Source: DAOSXA01 sp964526835 (GTDB lineage Bacteria > Zixibacteria > MSB-5A5 > GN15 > FEB-12). Taken from it: DNA of 64,000 nt. A program made the translations under genes and the position numbers. The notes below the pieces were generated by a model that saw nothing but the letters and a program-made list of their open reading frames with translations, was not told the DNA's origin and searched no databases. Shown piece by piece: positions 7,993-16,872 of this stretch. The stretch is taken from positions 1 through 64,000 of the forward strand of contig CAZGMK010000016.1 in the NCBI GenBank assembly GCA_964526835.1, given 5' to 3'. Every line of letters begins with the position of its first letter. Position 1 is the stretch's first letter.

Positions 7993-9733
7993 CCTCGCTT
8001 ATCGGCAGCTCGATGTAGACGGTAACCGGCCGATCGGCGGCGGTCTCCAGTCCACAGTTGCCGCCGTGGCATTTAATCGTCTGGCCCGCCACAATGACCG
8101 CCAGGCGCTCGGAGCTCTGTCCGGTCCCGAAGGCCTGTTCAATGTGTCGGCGGCAGCGTTCGTAATGCTCTCCCGAAGAAACCACGCTTATCGCCAGACG
8201 GGCCCACTGTTCCTGTCGGCACGACTCGGCAGAGACCGTCATGGACGCCGTAACTTCCTCCATGACCAGTTTGAGTATCTCATAGACTGCATGGGATAGC
8301 TGGTCGCTGTTGCCGTATACCGGAAGGGGATTGCGGGACCATGACGCCCTGACGTCCACTTCGGCCGTCCGACTCCGACTGCGAAGCAGGCTCATAGTTC
8401 GTTCAGCCAAGCGCGACAGATCTACCCGCTGAGACTCGCTGCGCGAGGCCCGCGAGAAATCGAGAACCTGCCCCAGGACACTCTCGGCTCGCTGTATCTC
8501 CGATACGATTATGTTTACGTACTCGCGTTGCTCGTCGGTCAAATCCGACTTCAACATGAGATTGGCGAAGCCGCCGACGACGGCCAGGGGATTGCGCAGT
8601 TCGTGAGTAACTGCAGAAGTCAATTCCCCGATTACCGACATCTTCTCGAATTTCACGATCTGATCCTGGGACTCGGCCAATCGACGGTTGACGGCCTCAA
8701 GTTGCTCCGAGCGGGCCTGCTCGGTCTCGTAAAGGCGGGCGCGCTCCATCGCAACCGCTGCCTGGTCCGCGAGTATCTGCAGCAATTCAATCGACTCCTC
8801 GGTAACCGGCTTGCCGGTTATGGCGTTGTCGGCCGCCAGGAGTCCGTGCAAGCGTCCCTTGCTGAGCATCGGCACAATGGCAACACGGCGGGTCCCGAGA
8901 CATCGGACCAGTGATGCGGTCGTGGCATCGCCGCTGTCCGCCTGCTCAAGACTGAGCCATTGCCCGCGGTCGCAGGCTTGCCCAATGGACGATTGCAGGG
9001 TCAGGTCCAGAGTCAGGCCCGCGATAAGGTCCGTCAGGGGGGTCCCCTCCGATTGGATACTATCGTATGGTGAGTCGAGCAACTCCGCCAAGCTCAGCCT
9101 TTGGCTTTCCATTCGACTCCATATAGCACCGGCCTCCTCGGCGGTTCGCGGCCCGACCGCGAGATGGCCCTTCAGACATGCGGACTCTTCATCGTAGAGG
9201 AAGAGGAATGCCCGGTTGAACCCCAGTCCCTGCGCCGCGGTGGCGCCGGTGAGAATGATCCGCAGTATCTGGTGCAGTTGGCGAGTCGACGAAAGAGCCG
9301 CGGCCACTTCCGCCAGCACATTCAGGCGCTGGCGCCATGACTGGTCGGAGACCGAGTACTCCCCCGAGTGGCCTTCCCTCACTAGCAGGACCAGGCCATC
9401 GGCCACGCCGAACAGTCCGAGCTCCATCTGAACGAATTCTCCGCGCGGGTTCGTACATTTCAGACCGCGCTCGATCAGGGGGGGGGCACCGCGAAATATC
9501 CCGGGGATTCGGGCTTGCAGGTCCAGACCCATCAAGGAGCTCGAGCGGGGCCAGAGACGCTGCGCCTCCTCCGGATCGCCGGGCAGGCCGAGAAGGCGGG
9601 CAGCGGTTGCGTTGATCCGAATCAGTTGACCATCGGGGTCGAGATGCGCCATCCCCCAGTTCATGCTATCCAGCATGGCCGGAACATCGATTCCTGCTGT
9701 CTCTGTCTGCAAAGCAGCTGGTATATCGGACAT
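7979..9733 (-). CDS. PAS-GAF histidine-kinase-like protein with degenerate ATPase domain
   Basis: 584 residues from the ATG at 9733, chosen because GAGGT lies seven bases upstream; the longer frame starts at 9775 inside the previous gene. The order is PAS (about 17-120), GAF (about 151-326), a linker coiled coil, and a HisKA dimerisation helix with His377 in AVTHELRNPLAV. The C-terminal region (about 449-578) occupies the HATPase position but lacks a clear N-box Asn (LSHAVYEILK instead) and has no DxGxG or GxGLGL motif (SSERLAVIVAG instead). It is cytoplasmic, with no membrane segments. It may receive or remove phosphate rather than make it. The domain calls are firm; loss of activity is inferred. 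Confidence 0.85.
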   Translation of the reverse strand: MSDIPAALQTETAGIDVPAMLDSMNWGMAHLDPDGQLIRINATAARLLGLPGDPEEAQRLWPRSSSLMGLDLQARIPGIFRGAPPLIERGLKCTNPRGEFVQMELGLFGVADGLVLLVREGHSGEYSVSDQSWRQRLNVLAEVAAALSSTRQLHQILRIILTGATAAQGLGFNRAFLFLYDEESACLKGHLAVGPRTAEEAGAIWSRMESQRLSLAELLDSPYDSIQSEGTPLTDLIAGLTLDLTLQSSIGQACDRGQWLSLEQADSGDATTASLVRCLGTRRVAIVPMLSKGRLHGLLAADNAITGKPVTEESIELLQILADQAAVAMERARLYETEQARSEQLEAVNRRLAESQDQIVKFEKMSVIGELTSAVTHELRNPLAVVGGFANLMLKSDLTDEQREYVNIIVSEIQRAESVLGQVLDFSRASRSESQRVDLSRLAERTMSLLRSRSRTAEVDVRASWSRNPLPVYGNSDQLSHAVYEILKLVMEEVTASMTVSAESCRQEQWARLAISVVSSGEHYERCRRHIEQAFGTGQSSERLAVIVAGQTIKCHGGNCGLETAADRPVTVYIELPISEDDHA

Positions 9734-9746
9734 GGTCATTACCTCA

Positions 9747-10595
9747 TCACCGGCCCGTCGCCGATGGTTGTCCATTCTTGGTGATCCGCTTCTGATGCAT
9801 TGCGTGAATCTGGAGCAAACGCCTGTTCACTTCGGCGATGTCCAGAGCCGCCTTCTCGGCGCGCTTCAGTCGGCTGAGCGCTTTCTGGTTGGGAACGGCT
9901 CGCTCCGCAATCAGGCATTGGATATTGCCGATGACTACCGCTAACGGGTTGTTTATCTGATGAACCACGCTGGCCGCAACCTGAGCGGCCTCGGCAACCT
10001 GTTCGAGGACCTCGAGTCCACGACTGGCCTGTTGGAGGCTACTCTGACTCTGCTCAAAAGCCTCGAGGAGGTGCGCATGACGTCGCTTGAGGTCATTCAG
10101 GGCCAACAGGGCGGCCAGGGGCAGGACGGCGGTCTGCAGTACGGGCAGGGCATCATCAGTAACGGCGTCCGCCTGCGCCAGACCGAGGTTGAGCACGCCT
10201 TGAACCTCTCCCAGCCAGAGCAGCGGCAGGCTGACAAAGCACTCATACGGCAAACTGTCGGCCCGACGTCGGCCCGAGTGGCGATTCAGCAGAATTGGTC
10301 GCCCCTGCTCGGCGCTGTAACCGCCGACGCCACTTCCCAGTCCAATGTCCACGAAGCCTATGATCTCGGCTCCTCCGTCGATCTCCAGCACAGTCGTCAT
10401 CCGGTCGCCGGACGTCTGGCGAGCCTTCAGGCTGGCCGCCTGAAACGGCACAGTAGCATGCAGTTGTTTCAGACATGCCCGGTATTGAGCGGCAGCTTTC
10501 TCACCGGCTGCGTTCTTGCTTCGCGCCCAGGCAGCCAGATTCTGCAGGGCGGCTCCTGCGTTGGTCGAGGGTTTGCTAACGCGGCGGCGTGTCAT
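9747..10595 (-). CDS. GAF-HisKA protein lacking a catalytic ATPase domain
   Basis: 282 residues. A basic start leads to a GAF-like sensor (about 30-165), then a coiled coil (about 168-205) and an H-box helix with His212 in SVVHQINNPLAVVIGN. The protein ends about 70 residues later, with no HATPase domain. It begins one base after the secreted-protein gene stops and ends 14 bases before the next kinase-like gene, so it is part of the operon. It could dimerise with the neighbouring PAS-GAF protein or act as a histidine phosphotransfer unit. No frameshift is visible that would restore a kinase domain. Confidence 0.8.
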   Translation of the reverse strand: MTRRRVSKPSTNAGAALQNLAAWARSKNAAGEKAAAQYRACLKQLHATVPFQAASLKARQTSGDRMTTVLEIDGGAEIIGFVDIGLGSGVGGYSAEQGRPILLNRHSGRRRADSLPYECFVSLPLLWLGEVQGVLNLGLAQADAVTDDALPVLQTAVLPLAALLALNDLKRRHAHLLEAFEQSQSSLQQASRGLEVLEQVAEAAQVAASVVHQINNPLAVVIGNIQCLIAERAVPNQKALSRLKRAEKAALDIAEVNRRLLQIHAMHQKRITKNGQPSATGR

Positions 10596-10596
10596 G

Positions 10597-11205
10597 TCAA
10601 TAGCTCCCGGTCAGGCGATTGAGCTGTGACACGATATCCGCACACGCACGATCCTCGAGCTCGCTGAAGAATCGGATCTTCTCGCTGGCCGATAGTCTGA
10701 GATCGGGGTCGTTACGGTTGTCATCCATGCTCGCCTGGAATACGGCCCTGGCCTTCATCACAGTCTCGAACGGCTCCGCGACGACGAGACGCCCGCGCGC
10801 CAGGTCTATCAGTCTGACCTCGCCGCTGACTACGCCGATTGTCTCCCAGCGATGGAAGATCAGTGGGAGTTTCCAGCTCTTGCGTCGCAGCAGCTCTTCG
10901 CGGTCAACCTGCACCACGAGTAGATAGCGGCCTCCTGCCTCCTGACCCCAGGCAACCAGGCTGTCCAGGTGGAAGGCGCTTGTCGGGAAAGGCGGCAAGC
11001 GGTCGCCTGCGTGGTCGGCCTGCTGTATCTCCAGGCGGCCTTCGCGCGACAGGGCCACGGTCAGCTTATCGGCCAGTCGATTCTCGGCCCAGGCCAGGTC
11101 CGGGGCAAAGACCTTCAGCAAGGTTGTCCTGGCCATCCTGGGCTGGGCGAAGGCCGAGCCAACCAGCACCAACGCCAGCAGCACTGAGAGGCGTCGCATC
11201 CTCAA
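10597..11205 (-). CDS. Secreted hypothetical protein
   Basis: 202 residues from a TTG at 11205 that overlaps the stop of the preceding PilZ gene; AGGAG lies five bases upstream. A signal peptide is clear: Arg-rich n-region, hydrophobic LLALVLVGS core and a cleavage site after AFA. The mature part has an alternating beta/alpha pattern with YLLVVQVDRE and VSGEVRLIDLARGRLV, loosely like the CsgG/FlgT class of outer-membrane-associated proteins that sense or assemble surface structures. That likeness is weak. Given the operon, a periplasmic role in motility is plausible. Confidence 0.65.
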   Translation of the reverse strand: MRMRRLSVLLALVLVGSAFAQPRMARTTLLKVFAPDLAWAENRLADKLTVALSREGRLEIQQADHAGDRLPPFPTSAFHLDSLVAWGQEAGGRYLLVVQVDREELLRRKSWKLPLIFHRWETIGVVSGEVRLIDLARGRLVVAEPFETVMKARAVFQASMDDNRNDPDLRLSASEKIRFFSELEDRACADIVSQLNRLTGSY

Positions 11206-11699
11206 CAGTTCTCCTGATAGAGATAACCGTCCAGAACGCGGCGGATGGTTTGCTCGAAGTCGCCGAAGTGATCGGCCAGTAATTCGATTTCGGCCGAGCT
11301 GAGCACATCAGCTAGTTGCTCCCGTTCTACGAACTGGATGCCCGCCAGATGCCCTTCTTCATCAGTATCGCAGCGCCTGACCACGCCCACGACACCGCCC
11401 AGCGGCTCGAGACCGCAAATTGTGAAACGTATGCCGACGACATCACCTTCATTCAGCGGCTCCTGGAGATCGACGAGGACGCCGCCCGCCGACAGGTTGA
11501 GGATCGTTCCGTCCATGTCTTTGTCGCCTTCGGCGGCGTAATTGCCGAAGATATCCTTGATTCTTCGCAGCGAAACAGGTGAGACGATCTCCAGTCGTAC
11601 GAAGCGACGCTGATTTTCCTCCTCGATCTTCAGCGGTCGGCGAACCTTCACGTTAACACCGACTTCGGCACTGATGGTACTCTTAGTGTCCTGACTCAT
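11202..11699 (-). CDS. PilZ-domain protein (c-di-GMP effector)
   Basis: 165 residues. The PilZ signature is present: the Arg motif in NQRRFVRLEI (about 29-38) and the DxSxxG-like motif in TILNLSAGGVLVDL. These residues normally bind a c-di-GMP dimer. There is no YcgR N-terminal domain, and a C-terminal helical tail of about 40 residues follows. It overlaps the next PilZ gene by four bases. It is the smallest of three adjacent PilZ paralogues, suggesting divided roles at the flagellar motor. Confidence 0.88.
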   Translation of the reverse strand: MSQDTKSTISAEVGVNVKVRRPLKIEEENQRRFVRLEIVSPVSLRRIKDIFGNYAAEGDKDMDGTILNLSAGGVLVDLQEPLNEGDVVGIRFTICGLEPLGGVVGVVRRCDTDEEGHLAGIQFVEREQLADVLSSAEIELLADHFGDFEQTIRRVLDGYLYQENC

Positions 11700-12475
11700 T
11701 CCGAACTCCTATCTGGTTCTTCCGGGGGCTGTTGCTGCGTCCATGCCGCAATCTGGTCGTTCAGCCACATCCGTTTTCTTGCATCGTATTCGAAGATTAT
11801 CGCCGGCAGCACCTTCACGGCGCTCTCCGGGAACAGGGATCGTTTGATGTCATTGACAATGAACTCCACGCCGGCTCCGTAGCGCGTGGCGGACAACTGA
11901 TGGCAATACCGGACTCGCCCGGTTATCAAGACCGGGAAGTCGAAAGACTCCTGCTCGATATTCATAAGGAGAATAGTATCACGTTCGAGGTAGCTACCCA
12001 GTTCGATCAGGACCCCTCCCGACGAGAAGTTGACCGCCTCGGTCTTGATCCAGCGTAGATTCCTGAGACGACCCGGCGCTAGGTTGGTCAGCGATAACAC
12101 GGCCAGCCGCGCATTGAGAGTCATGCGCACTCTCATGAAGCGTCTCCGGGTCAGGGCCAGCGCCCGAGGACCAATGATAAGACGACACTTCGACCCGATG
12201 CGCTTGAATTGTGCCCGTACGGTGATTCGCTCGCCCTTGTAGCCAAACTGAACCCCGAGGTTCTGGTTGTGCACGAGACTATCCACCCGACGCTGTCCGC
12301 CGGACCGGTCGATGGTAAGGGTGCTCTCGCTGTATTCGACGACCCGGGCCTTCAGGGGAAGCCCCGGAAACTGCTCCGAATACAGGATGACGTACCGGCC
12401 CACGAGAGTACTCAGCTCCAGCTCATCGGTGCTGATGAAACTCTGAAAGTGATCTGTTTGGACGACCTTTGTCAT
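11696..12475 (-). CDS. YcgR-like PilZ protein
   Basis: 259 residues in two parts. The N-terminal YcgR-type beta barrel (about 20-110) is followed by a PilZ domain (about 112-215) with RRRFMRVRM and NFSSGGVLIEL. YcgR proteins bind c-di-GMP and slow or bias the motor by contacting FliG, FliM or MotA. The C-terminus ends in an acidic, Gln/Pro-rich tail (QQQPPEEPD). Both c-di-GMP-binding motifs are intact. It is cotranscribed with the PilZ genes on either side. Confidence 0.88.
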   Translation of the reverse strand: MTKVVQTDHFQSFISTDELELSTLVGRYVILYSEQFPGLPLKARVVEYSESTLTIDRSGGQRRVDSLVHNQNLGVQFGYKGERITVRAQFKRIGSKCRLIIGPRALALTRRRFMRVRMTLNARLAVLSLTNLAPGRLRNLRWIKTEAVNFSSGGVLIELGSYLERDTILLMNIEQESFDFPVLITGRVRYCHQLSATRYGAGVEFIVNDIKRSLFPESAVKVLPAIIFEYDARKRMWLNDQIAAWTQQQPPEEPDRSSE

Positions 12476-12476
12476 C

Positions 12477-13235
12477 TCAGAGAAGTCCCTTCTGCCGCAT
12501 TTCGATTTGACGCTGAAAGACGTAGTTGGTCAATCGGTCCTTGGCTCGTCCATTGAACGCGCACACGGATTTGGGGAGTCGACGGAGTTCCTCGGCCTTG
12601 AATACATGTTCCAGGTTCTCGTCAGTAATGAACTCGACGCCGACCAGGCGCTGCTCATTTCGAGTGAACACCCTGCGGACGACGCCCACAACAATGCCGG
12701 GAAGATTGATCTCGTTGAACAGCTCGATCCTGAGGAGCAGGCGCTCGTCGACAGCAATCTCGGTATCGGTCTTCATCAGCACGCCGCCGGCGCTGACATC
12801 CACGCTGACGCCATCAGACCACTGGCAGCGATCCTCGAAGTCCTCCCACTCCATGACAGGGACCAGGCGGGCGAACTGAATGCGGGTGAGCATCTCGATA
12901 CGTACCGAGGCGCGGCGCTGCACGCGATCCACTCGCCGCGGTGGGCTCAGCAGATAGCGATTGTCCTTGTGGTCCCCGAGGGACTTGATCCTGGAGTAGC
13001 ACTTGTAGGCGGCATCCTGGCGGGTTATAATCACCATCACATCGCAGCCGTCTCGCAGCAGGGACCGGCCCTTTATATACTGCGGCGCCGCGATGATTAT
13101 GCCGGAATTGATGAAGTCCTCAATCCGGGTCCAGTACAGGCCGGCCTGCTCACCTTCACCAACGACCAGCTCGAGTTTTTCCCACAGTTTCAGCGGATGG
13201 GATAGTCTCGGTATGGCTAACTCAACTGATGACAT
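12477..13235 (-). CDS. YcgR-like PilZ protein
   Basis: 252 residues with the same architecture as its neighbour: an N-terminal YcgR-type domain (about 12-105), then PilZ with QRRASVRIEM and DVSAGGVLMKT. A C-terminal helical extension follows the PilZ core. It starts eight bases after the DUF2225 gene stops. Sequence similarity between this and the 259-residue protein looks low outside the motifs, so the duplication is old or the two were recruited separately. Confidence 0.88.
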   Translation of the reverse strand: MSSVELAIPRLSHPLKLWEKLELVVGEGEQAGLYWTRIEDFINSGIIIAAPQYIKGRSLLRDGCDVMVIITRQDAAYKCYSRIKSLGDHKDNRYLLSPPRRVDRVQRRASVRIEMLTRIQFARLVPVMEWEDFEDRCQWSDGVSVDVSAGGVLMKTDTEIAVDERLLLRIELFNEINLPGIVVGVVRRVFTRNEQRLVGVEFITDENLEHVFKAEELRRLPKSVCAFNGRAKDRLTNYVFQRQIEMRQKGLL

Positions 13236-13243
13236 CCTGTCAC

Positions 13244-14428
13244 TTAGCTCTTCTTGATCGCCTTGATGTTCTTTCGTCCCTGGTCCATCGCCAGTTCGAG
13301 TATCTTCCGAGCCAGGGCAGTCCGCGAGCGATCATTGCGATTCTGGTAAATGAATTCCTGCCCCTGTTTGATCGTGGCATTGAAATACTGCCGGGCGGTA
13401 TCGTAATCCCCGGTTCGACGGGACAACTCCGCAATCAGATAGGAAGCCTGAATCTGCTGGTAGCCGGGAGCGATTTCCCGCGCTTCCTCGAAGGCCGTCT
13501 GGTAGTAGGAGACAGCTCTCTTCAGCGCCTCGTGCTCGTTGGTGACGATTCCATCCCAGGCCCCGCGGAGCGACTGCAGGTAATCGACAAAACTCGGATA
13601 GCCGCCGAAGCCGAGACCGCCGCCGGCGTCGCTCGATCCCAGCAGTGCCTGCTGATACTCATTGAGCAAATCGGTAACCGCGGTCAACATATCGCCGGCC
13701 GGATCGATTTGCCGTTTCAACGTTGCGAGACGTTCGTCGAACCGCTCCTTGAAGGGCAACATCTGGGCTTTGATCGGGACCGGAACTTCGTCGGTTTCGA
13801 AGTGCGCGGCAACATGATTGGCGAAGACCGTCAACTCTTCCTGGAGCTTGGCCGCAGCCTCGCCCAACGACGCTTGCCGGGTGTGCAGTTGGTCCAGCAG
13901 ACTGCGAAGGACCTTGACGGCCGGGTTCTCGCCCTTCTCCAGGTCGCGGAAGACCCAGCCGATGCGCAGGTAGAATCGCCCCAGGTCCAGTTGGTGGGGA
14001 CGGTCGGCCAGTTGCTCATCATAGACGGCCAGGAACAACTTCAGGATGGCGGTCTCATTGGGAAAGTGGGCCAGATCGAGATTCTGTCCCATCGACTTGA
14101 TGACCGACTCGGCCGCGGCGAGGTGCTCCAGATGGCGATCCTTGACCGCCCGCAGTCGATACATTTTGAAGTTGGAGTCCTTCTGCCAGTCGCGAAAAGC
14201 GTTGTTGTACTCGCGCGTGTAGAAGCAGTTAGAGCACGTGGCAGTGAAGAAGGCCAACGGGTTGTAGGCCTGGTAGCGCGGCTCGTGCCACTTGATATCC
14301 AGGGGGCAGAAGTCCGTATCACGCCCTCTTTCAGCGTAGGCGCCGACTCGAACAGTCTCGAACTCGTTAACCGTCTTGCAGATCGGGCACTCGATTCGGG
14401 TCAGGAAGAATGCGTTGTCTTTAGTCAT
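13244..14428 (-). CDS. DUF2225 family protein
   Basis: 394 residues, cytoplasmic. The N-terminus carries a zinc-ribbon-like set of cysteines: CPIC, then FCPLD, then CSNCFY near residue 80. The rest is helical with TPR-like spacing, for example QASYLIAELSRRTGDYDTARQYFNATI near the C-terminus. DUF2225 proteins are of unknown function. Here the gene is embedded between DUF2802-like and PilZ genes of a flagellar operon, so a role in motility regulation is likely but inferred. Confidence 0.8.
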   Translation of the reverse strand: MTKDNAFFLTRIECPICKTVNEFETVRVGAYAERGRDTDFCPLDIKWHEPRYQAYNPLAFFTATCSNCFYTREYNNAFRDWQKDSNFKMYRLRAVKDRHLEHLAAAESVIKSMGQNLDLAHFPNETAILKLFLAVYDEQLADRPHQLDLGRFYLRIGWVFRDLEKGENPAVKVLRSLLDQLHTRQASLGEAAAKLQEELTVFANHVAAHFETDEVPVPIKAQMLPFKERFDERLATLKRQIDPAGDMLTAVTDLLNEYQQALLGSSDAGGGLGFGGYPSFVDYLQSLRGAWDGIVTNEHEALKRAVSYYQTAFEEAREIAPGYQQIQASYLIAELSRRTGDYDTARQYFNATIKQGQEFIYQNRNDRSRTALARKILELAMDQGRKNIKAIKKS

Positions 14429-14450
14429 GTTTATCTATCTCCGGCCATCG

Positions 14451-14855
14451 CTATTTGCCGCCGTATGTGAGCAGCCCCAACTCGGTTTCCGAAACCGGTA
14501 AGACCTGCATTACTCTCTCGGGTCCGGCTCCGGCCTTGAGCATCTGGCGAGCCATCCTCAGGACCTCGGCCCGGTCGCGACGGGCCTTCGGGTGCGCATC
14601 GGTCGAGGCGTCAACCGCCGCAGCCTCGGTTCGCTCTCCCGCTCGCCCACCAAGGTCGATGAACTGCACGCGGCCGCGATCTGAGGCCGCGCCGGCCATC
14701 GCCGGACGAGTGCTCTCGCCGTCCTCCGCGCGGGAAGGCGCGGCCTGCCTGCGCATTTTGATAATCGAGGCGACTACCACCCCGAAGGCTCCCGCTGCCA
14801 GGTATCCTATGGCATTGAGCGCCAGGTTAAACATTACATCCGATGTCAGTTCCAT
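14451..14855 (-). CDS. Membrane-anchored DUF2802-like flagellar-locus protein
   Basis: 134 residues with one N-terminal membrane helix (about 9-33, ALNAIGYLAAGAFGVVVASI), a low-complexity linker, a FIDLGG motif and a C-terminal helix-turn-helix-like segment (ARQMLKAGAGPERVMQVLPVSETELGLL). Proteins with this layout, including DUF2802, often lie just after fliA in flagellar operons of diverse bacteria. AGG lies six bases before the ATG. The family name is a resemblance call. Confidence 0.6.
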   Translation of the reverse strand: MELTSDVMFNLALNAIGYLAAGAFGVVVASIIKMRRQAAPSRAEDGESTRPAMAGAASDRGRVQFIDLGGRAGERTEAAAVDASTDAHPKARRDRAEVLRMARQMLKAGAGPERVMQVLPVSETELGLLTYGGK

Positions 14856-14875
14856 TGGTTACCTTTCCTCACTCG

Positions 14876-15148
14876 TCAGACCGTCACATCGATGCCGCCG
14901 TCTTTGGGCCCTTCATCGTCTTGCTCGTGGTCATCAGTGTCTTCCGACTTCTCGATTTCTTCTTCGTCGGCGCCCTCGTCTACTTCGGACAACTCGACTT
15001 GATCGCGGCGACGACGGCGACGCTTTTCTTCGGCTTCCTCTTCGATCAGGGATCTCTTTCTCTTGTCCGGACTCGACTTTACCGTAGCGCTCAATTGGTC
15101 TTCCGGCCGTACCCTGCAAAGCCGATCCATGCCGATATCGTCGTTCAT
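14876..15148 (-). CDS. Small highly charged protein between fliA and the DUF2802-like gene
   Basis: 90 residues with GGAGA seven bases before the ATG, a good initiation site. After a short N-terminus there is a strongly basic run of six arginines (about 45-50) flanked by glutamates, followed by an acidic C-terminus rich in Asp and Glu. No fold is recognised, and it is probably disordered. The clear ribosome site and tight operon spacing support its being real. It might interact with FliA or a nucleic acid, which is speculation. Confidence 0.55.
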   Translation of the reverse strand: MNDDIGMDRLCRVRPEDQLSATVKSSPDKRKRSLIEEEAEEKRRRRRRDQVELSEVDEGADEEEIEKSEDTDDHEQDDEGPKDGGIDVTV

Positions 15149-15178
15149 CTCTATTCTCCACGATCATGCGCACCAGGC

Positions 15179-16009
15179 TCAGCCGGTCAGGGCGAACTTC
15201 TCCCGCACCATAACCCGCAGCTTCGAAACCGCGCGGGTGTGAATCTGCGACACTCTCGACTCGGAGATGTGCATCACTTCACCAATCTCCTTCAGGGTCA
15301 ATTCCTCAAAATAGTAGAGCGCGATGACCAGCTTTTCCTGGTCGGTCAGGCGGTCGATGGCGACGACGAGGAATGACCGGAGTTCGCCTTTTTCGATGTC
15401 GCCGAGCACATTGCTGACTGTCTCGTCGACGATGGTCTCGATCCGCGGCACCTGGCGGTTGTCATCCTCACGGTAGATTACTTCATCGAGTGACAGGATA
15501 GTCGTCCCGCTGACATCGTCCAGGGCCCGGTGCAGATCGTCGGTGGTAATATCCATACGTCTGGCCAGCTCGCCGGTCTGGGGAGGGCGTCCCAATTCTC
15601 CTTCCAGCGAGGAATAGGCACGCTCGATCTCACGGGACTTGGCCCGAGTCGATCGCGGCACCCAGTCCAGCGCCCGCAGTTCATCGAGAATGGCGCCGCG
15701 AATGCGCGGAACGGCGTACGTCTCGAACTTGACTCCGCGGTCGGAATCGAAATTGCCGAAAGCCTCAATCAGTCCGACGACGCCGGTATTGATCAGATCG
15801 GAAAGCTCGACCGAACGCGGGAAGCCCATAGCCATGCGACTTGCCACGTTGCGCACCAGCGGCAGATAACGATTCAGCAATCGCTGACGAGCTTCCGGGC
15901 AGCCGGTCCGCTGGTAGCGATTCCAGTCCCGTTCGGTAATGGCATTGCCGGTACGGCGCCGACGGCGCGGCTTGCTCTGTTTCATCTCGGTTGTGGCAGT
16001 GTTACTCAT
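15179..16009 (-). CDS. fliA: Flagellar sigma factor FliA (sigma-28)
   Basis: 276 residues. Region 2 is clear (DLINTGVVGLIEAFGNFD, then GVKFETYAVPRIRGAILDELR), as is the FliA/SigD-typical DWVPRS just after it. Region 3 holds GRPPQTGELARRM. Region 4 is a helix-turn-helix, LTLKEIGEVMHISESRVSQIH. There is no region 1.1, as expected of this class. It has an Arg-rich N-terminal extension of about 20 residues. AGG lies seven bases before the ATG. It would transcribe late flagellar genes such as flagellin, which are not in this window. Confidence 0.96.
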   Translation of the reverse strand: MSNTATTEMKQSKPRRRRRTGNAITERDWNRYQRTGCPEARQRLLNRYLPLVRNVASRMAMGFPRSVELSDLINTGVVGLIEAFGNFDSDRGVKFETYAVPRIRGAILDELRALDWVPRSTRAKSREIERAYSSLEGELGRPPQTGELARRMDITTDDLHRALDDVSGTTILSLDEVIYREDDNRQVPRIETIVDETVSNVLGDIEKGELRSFLVVAIDRLTDQEKLVIALYYFEELTLKEIGEVMHISESRVSQIHTRAVSKLRVMVREKFALTG

Positions 16010-16017
16010 TTTTTGGC

Positions 16018-16872
16018 CTATTCCTCTTTATCGGCCGCAGCCATGAGGTGATTTATGATGTTATCGGGGTTATCTGCAGTCGCTACCGCGATGGTAAGCG
16101 CCTGTCCGGTAATCTCTTCAGCTATGACGGTCAGGTCCCGCACGAAGCGTGCCCCCCCGTCGGTCCGGACCACCGCCTGCTGCCGCCCAAGGCTGGTGCG
16201 AACAGCCGGGTCTTCCGAAACTGCACCCAGCCAGGCGGGCGAGTGACCCAGAAAGCGCTCGGAGAGGGCCCGGAACTTGGTGCGGATGTAGGCGGCCTCG
16301 GTTTCGTCGACTACGCGGTTTGCCAGCAGTCGACAGTCCAGCTTGATTCCGCGGCGCGCCAGTCGCTTGTAGAGGCCGTAGGCATCCGAGATCGACGTGA
16401 ACTCGGGAACCAGTATCAGCACCGCTACCTCGGAGGCGTGGGCGATTGCCTCGGTTTCGGAGGAGGCTCCCGACGCATGATCGACGACCACGAATTCGTA
16501 TCCCGCGGCTGCCTGACGCAATCTCGATGCCACCCGGGCCGCTCCTCCGAGCTGGGCGAAGCACTCCAGATCCGGATGTGGGGGTGATGGCAGCAGGTGC
16601 AGGTCGGCGGTCAGCTCGGCAACAGCTTCAGCCAATGACAGGCGCTCCAGAGCGAACTCCGCCAGCCCGTAATTGCTTTCGGTATTGGCCAGAATGTGCA
16701 GGTTGCCTCCGGTGAGATCGGCATCGACCAGCAGGACTCTATACCCGGCGGTGGACAGCCTTTCGGCCAGATTGAAGGCGATGACACTCTTGCCGACTCC
16801 ACCTTTGCCCGAGAGTATCGAGATCATCCTCGAAGACCCCGACAGGCGCCTGGAGGCTACTAGCCTATTCAT
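16018..16872 (-). CDS. flhG: FlhG/FleN MinD-like ATPase
   Basis: 284 residues of the MinD/ParA family. The deviant Walker A GKGGVGKS (about 23-30), the switch segment LLVDADLTGGNLH, and FVVVDHASGASS in place of the usual D-x-A/P-x-G switch II are present. FlhG counts flagella, opposes FlhF and, where FlrA/FleQ is present, represses the sigma-54 activator. Its start overlaps flhF by eight bases. It has no N-terminal FlhF-activating DQAxxLR motif; the start MNRLVASRRLSG is basic instead. Sigma-54 control of this locus makes a regulatory link plausible. Confidence 0.92.
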   Translation of the reverse strand: MNRLVASRRLSGSSRMISILSGKGGVGKSVIAFNLAERLSTAGYRVLLVDADLTGGNLHILANTESNYGLAEFALERLSLAEAVAELTADLHLLPSPPHPDLECFAQLGGAARVASRLRQAAAGYEFVVVDHASGASSETEAIAHASEVAVLILVPEFTSISDAYGLYKRLARRGIKLDCRLLANRVVDETEAAYIRTKFRALSERFLGHSPAWLGAVSEDPAVRTSLGRQQAVVRTDGGARFVRDLTVIAEEITGQALTIAVATADNPDNIINHLMAAADKEE

